This document shows, one piece after another, positions 52,540 to 64,000 of a DNA stretch of 64,000 bases. The stretch covers positions 1 to 64,000 of the forward strand of contig MU385876.1 of assembly GCA_022497145.1 (NCBI GenBank). Direction: 5' to 3'. Position numbers and translations under genes: made by a program. The notes beneath the pieces were generated by a model that did not search any database, was not told where the DNA came from, and saw nothing but the letters and a program-made list of their open reading frames with translations. The DNA is from Rostrohypoxylon terebratum (Eukaryota; Ascomycota; Sordariomycetes; Xylariales; Hypoxylaceae). Every line of letters begins with the position of its first letter. Within the stretch, counting starts at the first letter, position 1.

Positions 52540-55500
52540 TGGTGATACAAGTTCGTAATGCCTCGTGCGAACAGGCAAGCCCTGGCGGCGGGAATCATGC
52601 ATCGCACACCCACTCTCTGCCATGCCTTCACGTTCACGCCCTACACTATGTAGAGGGACCGAAAGAGGATGGGGAGGATGGGGAAGATGGGGCTTCTGCC
52701 ACGGGTGATACTTAACAACCTGTGACCACTGACTTGACATCGGCCAAAGTGCTGATATCAACGGGGTCTCTTTTGAGAGGCATGGAAATACAAATAAAAA
52801 GATCCTCGGATCCTCGCTTGTAGGACTATAATGGCCTTGAACTACATAGTAGCATAATTCAGCCCGGCGCATTGGCTACGGCTAGGGTCTTTCCATGAAT
52901 GGTAATAAAACATGGGGCGATTCAAGATATAGTACCGATCGGTCTGAACTTCGAACTATCATTTCTAGAACAGAGAACAGAGAACTTCAGATTAAGGCGG
53001 ACGAGTATACCTCTGAGAGTATACTGTACTCTACACTATAGTAGACTCAGACTCGCGAATTTGACGAATGAGAAGATAATGAGTAATGTTGCTAGAAGGC
53101 AAGGTACAATACAAAAGTACGTATGTAGGATGCAATTTTGGAGATGGGATCTGGGGATCCTGCAGGTTACGACAAGGACCCGGATGAAAGGGAATATGAA
53201 AATTTCCGTAGTTGAGGTAGGATCCACGATAGCAATTGAAGATGGGGCGGCACGAATATTTTTTGGTGAAGTTGGAAAGATGATGGATGTTGAGGGTGTT
53301 GTGGTTGTGGGTGCTGTGGAAGCTGTGGGTGCTGTGGGTGCTGGGGGGTGCTGATGGATGTTTGACAAGGGAAAGAATCTCTGAAAAGGTGGGCAGTGGG
53401 CACAGCTGCTATTAGCTGTAGCCTGTACAATGGATACTATGGATGTATGCTGTAAGACACCACCTGGGCAGGCTCCTACTTCTCTTACTTATTGCTACAA
53501 TACTTACTAGCAAGATCCAAGGCAATTGCCACAATTGAGGGGGCTACACTAGCTACTCCAGCTTGCCACTACTCCACCATTTCTATTGTATGTAGTATAA
53601 TCCATAGCGGTTGCTTAATTCTAACACTCTGGAAACTAAAATTTCCAAGGTTCGGTTAGCTTTAGCGCTACTAGCCCTACCAGAGCAAGAAGTTGCAGAA
53701 GCTGCCATACCATGGAACGGAAGCGACCGATAGACACTACATAGTACTAACCGTTTTATCTCATCTCATCCATACTTCTTTCCATACTTCTTGAGTTACT
53801 TCGTACGTACGTACTATAATAGGGAAATACTGGTTATGCAAAAATTCGTATAAGCGCTTACTTTTTAAAGCTGCAGGTACTACCTCTATGAAGTAGGTAC
53901 ACTACCAAAAGCCAATAGAAGCTACAGAAGCTAATCTCAACATAAACCACTTCAACCTCCAAGATTCATACTGGGAAAGCAGTTCGGTGTCTATCGTCCA
54001 GACGCATCTTTTATCTTCGTATATCTTAGCTACCCGATCTTAGCTACCCATATAAAGCCTAGTAGATGCTACTATGTACTCACAGATACCCCACCTGCAA
54101 CCAGCCTGCCAGCAGACGTTACGTGCTGTAATTATACGCATGGGGTACATGAATTCGGTTCGGACCCTTAATCGTCTGATTTGGAGCAGCCGAGTGCCGT
54201 ACGCCAGTGCGGAGATACATTAGATATAGTGTTACAGGTCATATTATCATACTACTATCACAGGTACCAGTATAATAGGTGTGGGCTGGTGCGGTAGGTC
54301 ACCCTTGTCCTCCCTATCTACCAGCTGCCCAGGATTCGGCACACGAGCATGCGAGGTACATGCAGTCACAGCGAATACATTGCATCCCTAGTAGCCTATT
54401 TAACGGTTTGAAAAAAAAAAACTTCTCGTTAGAATGCCGTTAAGTGATTTATATTTCTCTGTATAACCTCAATTCTCACGATTTAAGCAGATATATGATG
54501 ACCAAGCCTGGAACGCCTCTGCCGAAAACAGCTCATTATTCACACAGCAAGTCAAGATACTCGGCCGAGCCATCAAGTAAACTCACCAGCTCACCTAGCC
54601 AGCTAGCTAGCTGTTCCCCACTTACCCCAAAGAGTAGCCGACCTGCAAGATTCTTCAAAACTTCAGATGAGTATTCCTAAAGGAGATACGATAGAGCTTA
54701 TAATGCTATACTAGATAATACCGGTCTATAATATACTATACCATATTCGACCATGAGCCCCAGGATCCTTCAAGGACAAGTCAACCTCCGAAATGACCAT
54801 ACCTACCTCCTCATGTAATGGGTGTCTCATCATTGGATGTCAACGCTGTGGCAGTTGGGTCAAACAATCAGACAAGCTTCGCCGTTCGCCAACTTATTAA
54901 TCTAACCCAACCACACGTGAAAGATGCTCCAACTTATATATAATGACTTGACCAGAGGCCTTGGTCGTCATTTAGCGATTTGCTTACATCGTCTCGCTTA
55001 AGTCACGAGAGCCGGTTTACCATCGCTGTTCTGCGACATCAATTTAAGAACGGATGACTATCTCTATTCGTGAAGGTAGTTGACCTTCCTTTCTGGAAAG
55101 CCCTTCTGTTCTTTTACGGCCGACAGCCTGGGGGCGCCGCACATGTTCGTTGTCGCTCCGCTAGTGCAGGAGGAACTAGACGATCACTTCTCGCTACCAA
55201 GCAAACGCTTCACCCTATACCCAGCATATAGCCCTCTAGACGGGAAAACTTACGAGGTTGACCTTGGAAGCTCTGCTCCACACGGGACGAGTTCATCTCA
55301 GTAGTGGACCGGAGTTTTCAGGCAAACCACGGATTACTACAGCGAGCATGAAGATCTAGCAATCTTCTGGAAGACTCAAGTCTCAAGATGAGCCCGGTTT
55401 TCATGCCCGGTGCCAGCGATCGATCTCTTTCAACCCAAATACTAGGTATTGTACTTTTCTCTTCCACGTTCGACATACTTATCCAGTTATTATCTAAGGC

Positions 55501-55790
55501 TTGGTGCGTGGGATAACTATCTCGCCGGGCCGAATAGTGAGTGATAGTGGAAGTATGGGAGTGATGAAAACGTGGCAACCTTGCGCCGAAGCCACGGCAC
55601 GGAGTTCAATTTCTAGAGGGCATTAATCCTTACACTTAACTCACACTTATAAGCTCCGACTAGGTTTAGCATCAACTAAAAAGTCGTCCGAACAGAGCAG
55701 ATCGCTTCTGTGGGGAAAGGGAAATTCTCAAACACGACGGCCTTTCCCGTAAGCTAAAAGCCCGGTTTGAGATTCAATAAAGATTACCTA

Positions 55791-55830
55791 CCATTATCAC
55801 CATAATTATCACCATAATCATCACCATTAC
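55791..55830. repeat. Short tandem repeat, unit about 12 bp (ACCATAATTATC-like)
   Basis: The bases run CCATTATCAC, CATAATTATC, ACCATAATCA, TCACCATTAC, giving about three to four imperfect copies of an ATCACCATAAT unit. Confidence 0.6.
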
Positions 55831-58617
55831 ATACTAAGATTCAGCTTCGACTATCCAGCCAGCGCATCCTTCGGCCTTTCCCGTCCCTTGTCATCTTTGA
55901 GTCATATGACGACGGAGAGGCTCTCGTGGTGTAAGAGAATAGCCCAAGACTGCCATACTCAATGCGTACGCCGTACGTACACAGTCGCACCATCTCGTTA
56001 CAATAAGAAAGGATGCAATATGAACCTTGAACCTCATCAGGGTAACGTCCGTGTATCTCCATATTGTCAACGAGGTAGATCATATGGGGGTTGTATCAGT
56101 ACGTATGTCCTATTCTGTCGCTCCCGCAGTGGAACTTTTACCTTAGTCACGCGCCCAGAGCAGACAATTTCAGTTGAAAGAGGCTACCTACCTAATAACA
56201 GAACAGAGTTACTATAGTATATTACGAGAAATCTTGATATTATTCCCACAGCCCCGGTCAGCCGGTAGCCACCGTTACTACCTCTAAATGTATGCACGTA
56301 GTATCGTGTATGTCTTTACTCACTACCTCATACTAACTACTCAACTTCTTGCCATCAGCGCCAAGACACCATCCACCATTCTAATCTGCTAAGCGGACAT
56401 TTGGTTGCACTCATAACGTGGCCAACCTATAGCGAGACTCGTACGAGCAGCTCCAATATCTGTTAGAGCTTACGATAACTTTAATGCTCCCCTCCCCCAT
56501 GCTCATGCTCGTGAGTTTACTAAATCTGCCCAGCCGCTCGGAGTGTTTCCGACCTTTTGCGATAGACTCCAGCGACGTCGGCTCCTACGTTCCCGGACAG
56601 CTTTCTAACAGGGGATAACTACTAGTAGTATGCGCATAACTAACCCTGAACAAACCTTGAATCAACCTTGCAATATGGCATTCAACATAAACTCATTTGT
56701 ACCATGTATGACATCGCAAAAATGTCACATCCCTTCTCTGATGATCGACCTACCAGATCTCCTGTGCATCTACTCAGCCTACTAGGACTCTCACTAGCCC
56801 ACTTGCCTCGCTACCAGCCCGCAGACCCCGCATGCGCAAAGTTATGGGCGATATGACATGGGCAAGCTCGGCTCGGGGTAGTATTTCATAGGATTTCAGA
56901 ATAAGGATAGACCCTCGCTCATCACCAGCCTACCTATGAGGCTAAGTACCACGAGCACGTCTACCTTGGCTCCGCCAACCAGCTTGGACCAAACCTGATA
57001 CAAACCTAGTAAAACACAAAAATAAGAAAGAATAAGAGAGGCACGATCGTGATACCTGCCGTCCCAGACATATGCAAAGAATACTACCTAGGTCCTACAT
57101 ATTACCTGACGCACAAGAGGGCAAAGGAAAAAAAATATCGAGAGGCCGTGCGTTCTCTGAGCAGCGACTACTAAACGAGTGTAACGTCGGTATCATGCTT
57201 GACATTCAACAAAAATTTCTTCATCTTCTAAAGGAAAGGAAAAGCAAAGCACACGATCGAAGTCTAGACGTCAACACCTTGACATCGCCAGCCGTGTTGG
57301 ATTAATCATCGGACCCAAAACGGCATTCCGCACACCCAGATCGAGAAATTAGCCCCTTTACAGCATACTACCAACCTGAGACATACCTGCAAGTGTGTGC
57401 TATTTTCTTACCCTACCTAATAGAAGAAGAAAAAAGGAAACTCTTTACGTCGTACCAACCTGCTACAGACCTACATGGTCAAGCTTTTCTGGTACCGTTA
57501 CCGAGGACTGCAGTCTGCCGTCTCGAACGTGTGACCAGGTCACCTTAGTCCGGTGTGGACCAAGCTGTAAGTCATACAGGATGTGCTCATGCGATGCTAA
57601 TATAATTACGAGAATCCTAAAACGATTTCCTGGTTAAGCTGCATCGTACAAAGAAGGACGATTCCTTCGAGCGGAGGGTTCGGGTGCTACGCAATCGTGG
57701 CCCTGAAGACTGTCAGCGCTGTCGATCTCCCGTGTCCAATTCTAGAAACGGGCTTGCCAAGCCTCTCCGCCGTCTTCTTGTTACCATAAAGAGGCATTGA
57801 TAAAGAGATTATCTCTTATGAGGTCGACGGCACGGTTGACGAATGCTATGTCCAAAGCTTTCGCCCCTGATCAGCAATCTTCCACACGCAGGACACATTA
57901 GCTCAATTCGAGCACCAAGTATGCTGTAAGTACCACGTACGCATCTCAAGGTGACACTCTTCCGCAACGGCCACGCCGTTCCTAGCCAGACCAGGCCTTG
58001 TATCCCGGAAGACTCGCGCTGGGTTTCTATTTTCGTCTCTAAGGAACCTCATAAAATCGCAATCTCACCAGTGGCGACTTCATTTATCCTCCCCATCCTA
58101 GCTTACCAAACTTCGACGATCTTCCTTACGCGTCTACCTATATTAAAAAAATGGCCCCTTCCCCCGCATCGCAAGATTTCTCCTCTTAATCTATGGATAT
58201 CGCGTGAGCTACTGGCTCGAACCCCGCAGGAGGCTCCAGCCAACACATGTTTGAATCGCTCCCCTCGGTCTCGTGAGTGAGGCTCCGTGAGGTTCTCGGA
58301 ACACTTTCCAGGGGTGTCGCTCGGTGAAGGTATCACATGCCACATGATCTTAAAAGCACCTAAGACCTAGGTATATCTTAATAGTAATATGCACGATTTT
58401 ATTATACATAACTAATCTTATATAAATACGTACCGTCACCATCTATAACAGCCGGTTATTGGCCACTCAGGTCTGCTTCACGATGTGCGTTTTATGAGGA
58501 TGAAACCGGACCACAGAAAGGGGCTAGCTGCTTCTGCGCGTCGTACGATGGTATATACATGGAGGTTTCTCTTATGTCAACACATAATTTAGGGCGAAGT
58601 CGCAGCCTGGGTGGTAC

Positions 58618-60257
58618 CTAATAGTAGGTGGGATACTCCTCGCGGAAGATGGCGGCGGTCAATTCGCCCTCGATGTCCGCGTACGCGACGTAGTCCCCGA
58701 GCAGGCCCGTCTCGACGTCTCGCTTGATGATCACGACGCGTCCGTCCGCTTGCAGCGCCGAGGCTACCAAGGTGCCGTCCGCGCTGATGGAAAAATGCCG
58801 AGGCCCGCTGCCGCCGGCGGGAAACTCTTGGACTTTGGTTAATTTGCCGGTCGCGTGGTCAATGGAGAACTGCAGTGCTCGCCGGTTAGAACTTAGTAGT
58901 AATCTATGTACATGTGTGCGGAGTTATACGAATCTCGTGTGTTCACGAGACCTCGGCCAAGAGGCCACAAGAAATCACGTGGAAGGAAGGGGAGTAAGCA
59001 AATTTCGAAATACGGGTAGGCAGGTAGGTACTGAAGTACTCACAGTTATGAGTGGATCCGAGGGGATCAGTGTGCTGTTGTTAGGATCGAAGTTGGCGAT
59101 GGTGAACGAGTTCTCCCAACGAGATGACGCAATGAGGAACTTTCCGTCGGGCTTCGTATCATGTGAGCCGAGGTATTTTTTTCAAAAAAAAAAAAAAAAA
59201 AGCGATTGCATTACGAGGGGGCACTCACCGATACGACAATCTCAGCTGCTCCGGTCCCTTCCGGGAGGGTTATGTTCTCACCGTGTGTGGGGATGTAGAA
59301 TATCTCGTTAAAGCTCAGAGTCTTGTCGTCATTGTAAATAGTCTCATATCCGGTAATGGCGTTCGCCAGCTCGGAGATGAGATAGAAGTACGTCTTCTCC
59401 GGGGTGACCAACCAGGTACCGTGTCTCGGGCCAGACCCGGGTCGCACACTAAGGGGTGCGATAGGGGCCAGCCCGAGGGTGGTCTCGTCGGCCTGGTAGA
59501 TGCGCACCTCGTCGGCCCCCAAGTCTGGAACCAGCACGTACGAAGCGGTAGGATCCAATATCGCTTCGTGCGGGTGCGGCGCCTCCTGACGGTCAGCGTT
59601 AGGCCCAGGTGCCGCGAGCGTATATGTCTCATTCTGCACCAGAGTGAGAGCGCCTTCGGGATCGAACCCGACGACGCTGACACTAGAACCGGAACTGGGT
59701 AGCTTGGTCAGCGATGACAGCGATGACAGGAAACCCTTTTTTTTATCTAGACGGCGCCCGTGATTTGATATTGCAGGTGATGCCAAGACATAGGAGTGGA
59801 ACTGCGAACCACTGAACGTGTTCGCCGCACGCGGAGGAGACGGGAGAAGGATGGCTTACTAGTGTGCGAGGGCGAGTCCGTGCCCTCCAGCGCCGAACTC
59901 AGCTATGCTTACAGGGCCTTGGATCACCTCAAGCCTGTTCAGTGTGGTGAGTGTGCCATCATCGTTGACGTGAAAGGATGCCACGCCTCCATAGGGATCG
60001 TTCAGTCCCTCGTCTAGACAGAAGAGGATGTTTTTGGAATAGTCGAGCGTGAGCCACGACGGATTCGGTCCACAGCCCGTCGAATTGGAGACAGTCTCGA
60101 GGGTAGCAGCAGTGCCGTCGACGCTGTCATCGTTAGGCAAGGTTAGACGCAGTGTCGTGACGGTACCAGCATAGGAGGCCACATAAAGGAGGGTAGCGGA
60201 TGCCGAACCAGCTAATCCAAGGGACAGCAGCCCTGCGGGGAAGATACCTTTCCACAT
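58618..60257 (-). CDS. Secreted lactonase-type seven-bladed beta-propeller, four exons
   Basis: The spliced product is 446 residues. Exons are 60257-59860, 59811-59229, 59151-59044 and 58869-58618. The protein begins with a signal peptide (MWKGIFPAGLLSLGLAGSASA) and continues with propeller blades typical of the 3-carboxymuconate-cyclase-like lactonase family (PF10282): LLYVASYAGTVTTLRL, NPSWLTLDYSKNILFCLDEG, APHPHEAILDPTASYVLVPDLGADEVRIY, SGPRHGTW, and GSGPRHFSISADG. The exon 3 start VVSPDGKFLIASSRW exists only after splicing out an intron with an 18-base poly-A/T run. An in-frame ATG at 60428 would add a hydrophobic anchor. Fungal homologues act on muconolactone-type or sugar lactones; this substrate is unknown. 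Confidence 0.88.
59184..59201. repeat. Poly-A homopolymer (18 nt, plus strand) in an intron
   Basis: A T7 run, one C and then 18 A residues lie inside the intron between exons 2 and 3 of the lactonase gene. The tract does not touch coding sequence. Confidence 0.85.
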
Positions 60258-63200
60258 GGTTGGATACTCTGAGTTGTCGATCGACTGACTGTCACTGGCG
60301 CCGACACTGAAGCGAGTCAACTGACGGATGAGGATAAGGAAGACGAGTAGAAATGTCACCCCGACGGACACTACTCTTAAGCTGAGTCTACGGACACTAG
60401 CAATTAAAACATGCCCAGCCTTCGCCATCTTGAATTAGGTCCGTCTTCCCCTCCGAAGATGCACTATATTCGCTATTCTCGACTAGCAATCCACCATCAT
60501 TCCCTCTCCTGCTCTCTTGGGATTAACCGGAGGGTCCTTGCAGGCTTGCAATGAATCCTAGTCCGGCAATCCGGAAAAATTGTGTAAGCCGGCCGATTCT
60601 TAACAGCAAGGGGGTCCGGGAGACCGATGATGCGAGAAGGGGTTATGGGGATGAGGATTGGGGGACCATCTCAGCATAGATCCTCTTGTTCAAGACATTT
60701 GGTTACAAAGACGGCAACTTTTTTTAGTCTGCTGCAGGGGTACGGGGCAAGAAGGGGCAAGAAAGGGCAAGAAAAGGCAAGAAGTTGGAGCAGTCGAGTA
60801 TGAAGAGGGTATAGCGAGGAGACTTTCACGCCAGGCTCCAATTAGCAAAGGGGAAGAGGTTGGAGTAAAAATCTGGGCTAGCAGCAATACATGAGATAGC
60901 GTCGGGTATAGCGTTGCAGTGCGGAGGAAAAATGGTGGAGAAGAGACGGGGCAAATTATTAGTGACCTGAGTTTGACCTGAACTAGACTTCGAAGATTTC
61001 CAACCATGACAGGGGTAAGTTTTTTTTTTTTTCTCATCCTCTTGCTGGGGTCGATCTTTATGCCATTTTGTCTCAACTTTTGACTCTTTCCGGGGGCGAG
61101 TGGAGGATCTTCAAGATCCTCAAACGTAACATATGACATTTGAAGATTCGATTATAATTCGGACCTATTTAGGTGTAGCAAAGAAAAATATTCCTCTCGG
61201 CGGTTTAGAAGTATCTCCTTGCAACACGTAAATTGTTCTAGGAGAATTAGTATATTGGTGGTGGCCGGAGTAGGGAGCAACCGACGACTAGGGGGCCTCG
61301 GAGGGTGGCATCGCCCTGAAAGTCAATTAATCGTGTCGTATCGCTAAGTCCCGAACGCGGAGATCACTTGAGCTGTTCATGATGTGACTATAACGCTCAG
61401 TTAGGTCGTATGCTACCACATTCAACCAGCGCTTACGCCGTGTTAGGTATCGCCGCCACAATTGGTTAGACATCAGTTTGTTTTATCGTCTCTCGGTACC
61501 TAGTCAAGCATGTAATTAGGTCTTTTGCTATGCCGTGTCCAAATCATAGACTGCCATCCTACATGCTACCCCTGCGTTGCTCACTGAGATACTGGCAGAC
61601 TTGCAGAGTTGCAGAGTCGCAGAAGGACTACCTGCTGCAAGCAAGTCAGCGCAGTCACAATTGCAACCCTGAGGTAGTAGTAAAAGACGGGAAGAGGCCT
61701 TGCTTGTAATCACTGCCCCAACCTGGTAATCGAAGGACAAGAAGAGTTATGACCAAGTCCAAATAAGGTCAAAATCGTCTTCGTTACTTGCAGAAAAAGG
61801 ACAAGGGCACCAATCAAGAGAGCAAGACAGCAACACATACCCTACTTCTATCTATGCTAGAACTCAGAAGTGCTATTCTCCGTGCGCGTCGTGGGTGTCG
61901 GGCTTTGCGTCGACGGAGAAATCTTCCTATGTAGACTAGCATCTGGCATCTCAGGGCAGCCATTACGGTTCAAAAGCCTAAGCGATCCGATATCCGAGTT
62001 TCGCTGCTACCACTGTCTGCTGAAAACATAGTGAGGCCGCCGACAGCATGGATAACGATGCTAGTAAAAGAACATTAACTTTCATATGACCAAATTTCTA
62101 TGGGGACACCTATTACACTTTCGTCAAAGCCAAGACTTATAGCGATTCCACCAAGTGACCGATGTGGAATGAGAGAATGCTGGAGATTTGGAAGCATGTA
62201 GCCAAGAGATAGTCCACATGGCTACCAGCTATTTCTGAGATTTCTGAGTGACAATCTCTTCTGATCGCCAGATAATCTAACGCGCTGTGACCGTGTAACG
62301 TTCACACCTCAAGGGCTCTGCAGCCTGCAGGAGATGATGTCCACGTCAACTTCATTTCCCATTATTCGTAAGATAGTTAATCGTGCTCCGCGTATTCACA
62401 TTTACCTACACTGGTACGAAAACAGACACAGCAAGGATGAAACTGTAAATATATCATTTCCCATGATAGGGAGTTTGACAGTGTCACCTCACCTCGTGCC
62501 TGAAGACAGAGGAAAGGGGCTAAACGCGGCGATCGAAGGAACCTCATGTTGTCTTGAAACAATGACAACTACCTGGACAATGTTACTCCGGATGTTGATT
62601 TGGAACCGGTTCTGTACTTCGTAACTGATATTATTATCAGCACCTAGAGTAAAAGAGCTCACGGGTCATCAGACTGGAGGTAGCCATGAGTCATTTTTGG
62701 AATAGGATTATTGATACGCTGAAGGTGATTGATGCAAATAACTGTGGTCCATATCTGTACTGAATTGTTCTGGATGTAAATTTCATTCATTATTTGGAGG
62801 CGATTTTTATGCCGTGTGATGTTGTCCGTCATGAGAGAAGTATTGCCACGATCTATCACGTATCACCTCAAGCAGTCCAGATATAATCGACGTCAACGAC
62901 CAAAGTAGGTCCAGAACGCAATTGCCATGCCGCATATGGTATTCTGCTAGCCAATCCAGCTCGGCATTTTCTTTAGGGTCGACTAGCAGGTGATCCGATC
63001 ATCAAACGCCTTTCCTTGAATGGGGGTAGTTTGTGGTGGCAGATCTGGAATCATAACTTTAGCCGTGTAAAGTCACGAGTGCTCAGGATAATATCCAACT
63101 CGCCCCAGTGTATACAAATCGGCTCTGTAGGAATGGTAGAGATTGGCACAAAAATGCCGGTCTTGGTATCTGCGTTGTAGTTTACACTCGTGCGCCCCGT

Positions 63201-63481
63201 CTCGATTTTCTTGTTGCTCCTGGAGTCGTCCCCCTTCTCGTCGTCGAGCTTTGGTTAGAAACCAAGTATGACATTACGCGCAGGGCGATTCCGTCTCCCT
63301 TGTTAATATCGTCATTTCGTTTCCCGTCAGGCGGGCGTCTTTTATTTTGCAGTTCGTCATATTTCCCATTCCTATAATGCAAGACGATCCAGACTACGTA
63401 CTGGTATCCTAAAATAGCAGGCTTCATGTGGGTATATAGTGCTCTTCATGTCTTCGAAACAATGAAATATCCAACCGAAGT
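60258..63481. other. 3.2-kb gene-poor spacer
   Basis: It holds the lactonase promoter (left) and the 3' side of the CLP1 gene (right). A tandem 10-bp repeat lies at 60744-60783. Several short frames on both strands (60690-61139, 62334-62624, 63108-63377) show no family features. No RNA gene was recognised. Confidence 0.45.
60744..60783. repeat. Tandem repeat, unit GGGGCAAGAA, four copies
   Basis: Four consecutive 10-bp units (two exact, then AGGGCAAGAA and AAGGCAAGAA) form a purine-rich tract about 490 bp upstream of the lactonase start. Confidence 0.85.
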
Positions 63482-64000
63482 CTAGCCTAGTAAGCTGACC
63501 ATGGGCTCAGGCCAACTTCCCCAGACGAGAGGTCTATCCCCCAAGCGAGCGTTCACTGGGGCTAGAACCTTAAGTTTCCGCCGCTTCTCGTCAATATCAG
63601 CGACGTAGACGTATCCCATAACATTCGAGTCGCGGATCGTGTCTGCTGGGTCGTGGACCGATGCGCAGACAACCGAAAGGAGGCAATTCTGCATCATAAG
63701 TGACGGTTCGACCTTCTCTAAAACTGCGTCATTATAAATCTCGTCCTCAAGCGATCCTGAGCTCGGCGCTAAGTATCCGTCAGTATGATAGCCTACAGGG
63801 GGACGAAAAGCACACGTACACTCATTGACTTGCCAGACCGATAAGGCGGAGAAGTCTACCTGTTGCGTAAATGGGCTCAATGTGGTACTCGCATTACCGA
63901 AGAAATATTCCCTAATAGCTGCCTCGCGAACCTGCTGCAGAAACCCCGAGTCTCTTTCTACGACACCGCCAGACTTGTCCAGACTAACCACCGTAATGGG
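63482..64000 (-). CDS. clp1: CLP1, RNA 3'-end processing factor (C-terminal part, cut by window edge)
   Basis: The visible 173 residues are the C-terminal part of Clp1, the polynucleotide-kinase-fold subunit of pre-mRNA cleavage factor I. The segment from LDKSGGVVERDSGFLQQVREAAIREYFFGN through TTLSPFTQQVDFSALSVWQV matches the end of the kinase domain and the start of the C-terminal domain. RDSNVMGYVYVADIDEKRRKLKVLAPVNARLGDRPLVWGSWPEPM is the conserved C-terminal domain of the family. The stop codon is at 63482, and the gene continues beyond 64000, so its start and the P-loop are not seen. Confidence 0.9.
   Translation of the reverse strand, partial: PITVVSLDKSGGVVERDSGFLQQVREAAIREYFFGNASTTLSPFTQQVDFSALSVWQVNECTCAFRPPVGYHTDGYLAPSSGSLEDEIYNDAVLEKVEPSLMMQNCLLSVVCASVHDPADTIRDSNVMGYVYVADIDEKRRKLKVLAPVNARLGDRPLVWGSWPEPMVSLLG

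Larger units (their letters stand above)
51837..58617. other. 6.8-kb gene-free stretch
   Basis: This is the longest stretch without a recognisable gene. It contains short tandem repeats at 52501-52539 and 55791-55830, a GTGCTG-rich run at about 53290-53350, a CGTACGTACGTAC palindrome near 53803, and an AGCTAGCTAGCT palindrome near 54600. Many small frames exist; none begins with a signal peptide or shows family motifs. It lies between a transcription factor and a secreted lactonase and may be mostly regulatory or decayed DNA. Confidence 0.45.

Noticed and set aside
53036..53430. Minus-strand frames rich in Pro/Thr/His
   Set aside because: They translate a GTGCTG-type low-complexity tract; composition only, no gene signs.
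58205..58235. tRNA B-box-like GGCTCGAACCCC
   Set aside because: The flanking bases do not pair into a T-arm, and no A box is found at the right distance.
1..64000. CRISPR arrays or bacterial operon-like structures
   Set aside because: The DNA is eukaryotic with spliced genes; none of the tandem repeats has spacer-repeat structure.

Overview
The window is nuclear DNA of a filamentous ascomycete (Pezizomycotina, most likely Sordariomycetes). The evidence is genes with many short introns (about 47-100 nt, GT..AG, CTAAC-type branch points), fungal-only families (HET domain, Zn2Cys6 regulator, fungal BIR1, secreted cysteine-rich protein, Dabb protein), and long gene-poor AT-rich spacers rich in CCTAGGTA-type palindromes. 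I placed it at order level only by impression. Exon structures were worked out by hand from frame, splice consensus and family knowledge.  Region 1 (1-10000): two hot-dog thioesterases, a Dabb (stress-responsive A/B barrel) protein, a cytochrome P450 and a HET-domain protein. The first four could be tailoring genes of a small metabolic cluster, but no backbone synthase is in view. Region 2 (10000-16300): a secreted GH79 beta-glucuronidase-like enzyme, a small secreted 10-cysteine protein and an RBR-type (RING-IBR-RING) ubiquitin ligase, separated by AT-rich spacers.  Region 3 (16300-25100): a repeat-bearing gene-free stretch with a 55-bp perfect inverted repeat, the chromosomal passenger protein BIR1, and a lysozyme-like gene whose intron contains an assembly scar (poly-G, ten Ns, a corrupted copy of the exon, poly-C). 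Region 4 (25500-41600): compact housekeeping DNA with an M3 metallopeptidase (MepB/thimet oligopeptidase type), a Cdc4-like myosin light chain, a class I methyltransferase, a CoA-binding Rossmann protein, a DHH phosphoesterase, three lineage-restricted small genes, GINS subunit Psf2 and a xylose-reductase-type aldo-keto reductase.  Region 5 (43100-64000): a conserved fungal protein of unknown function, an F-box-like protein, a Zn2Cys6 transcription factor, a gene-free stretch of about 6.8 kb, a secreted lactonase-type beta-propeller and, cut by the right edge, the 3' end of the RNA 3'-processing factor CLP1.  Most of the conserved genes are typical single-copy fungal loci. The accessory content lies at the left end and in the spacers. 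I did not find a convincing new multi-gene system. The best leads are the assembly scar, the inverted-repeat element, the telomere-like tracts, two GC-AG introns and several orphan small proteins.
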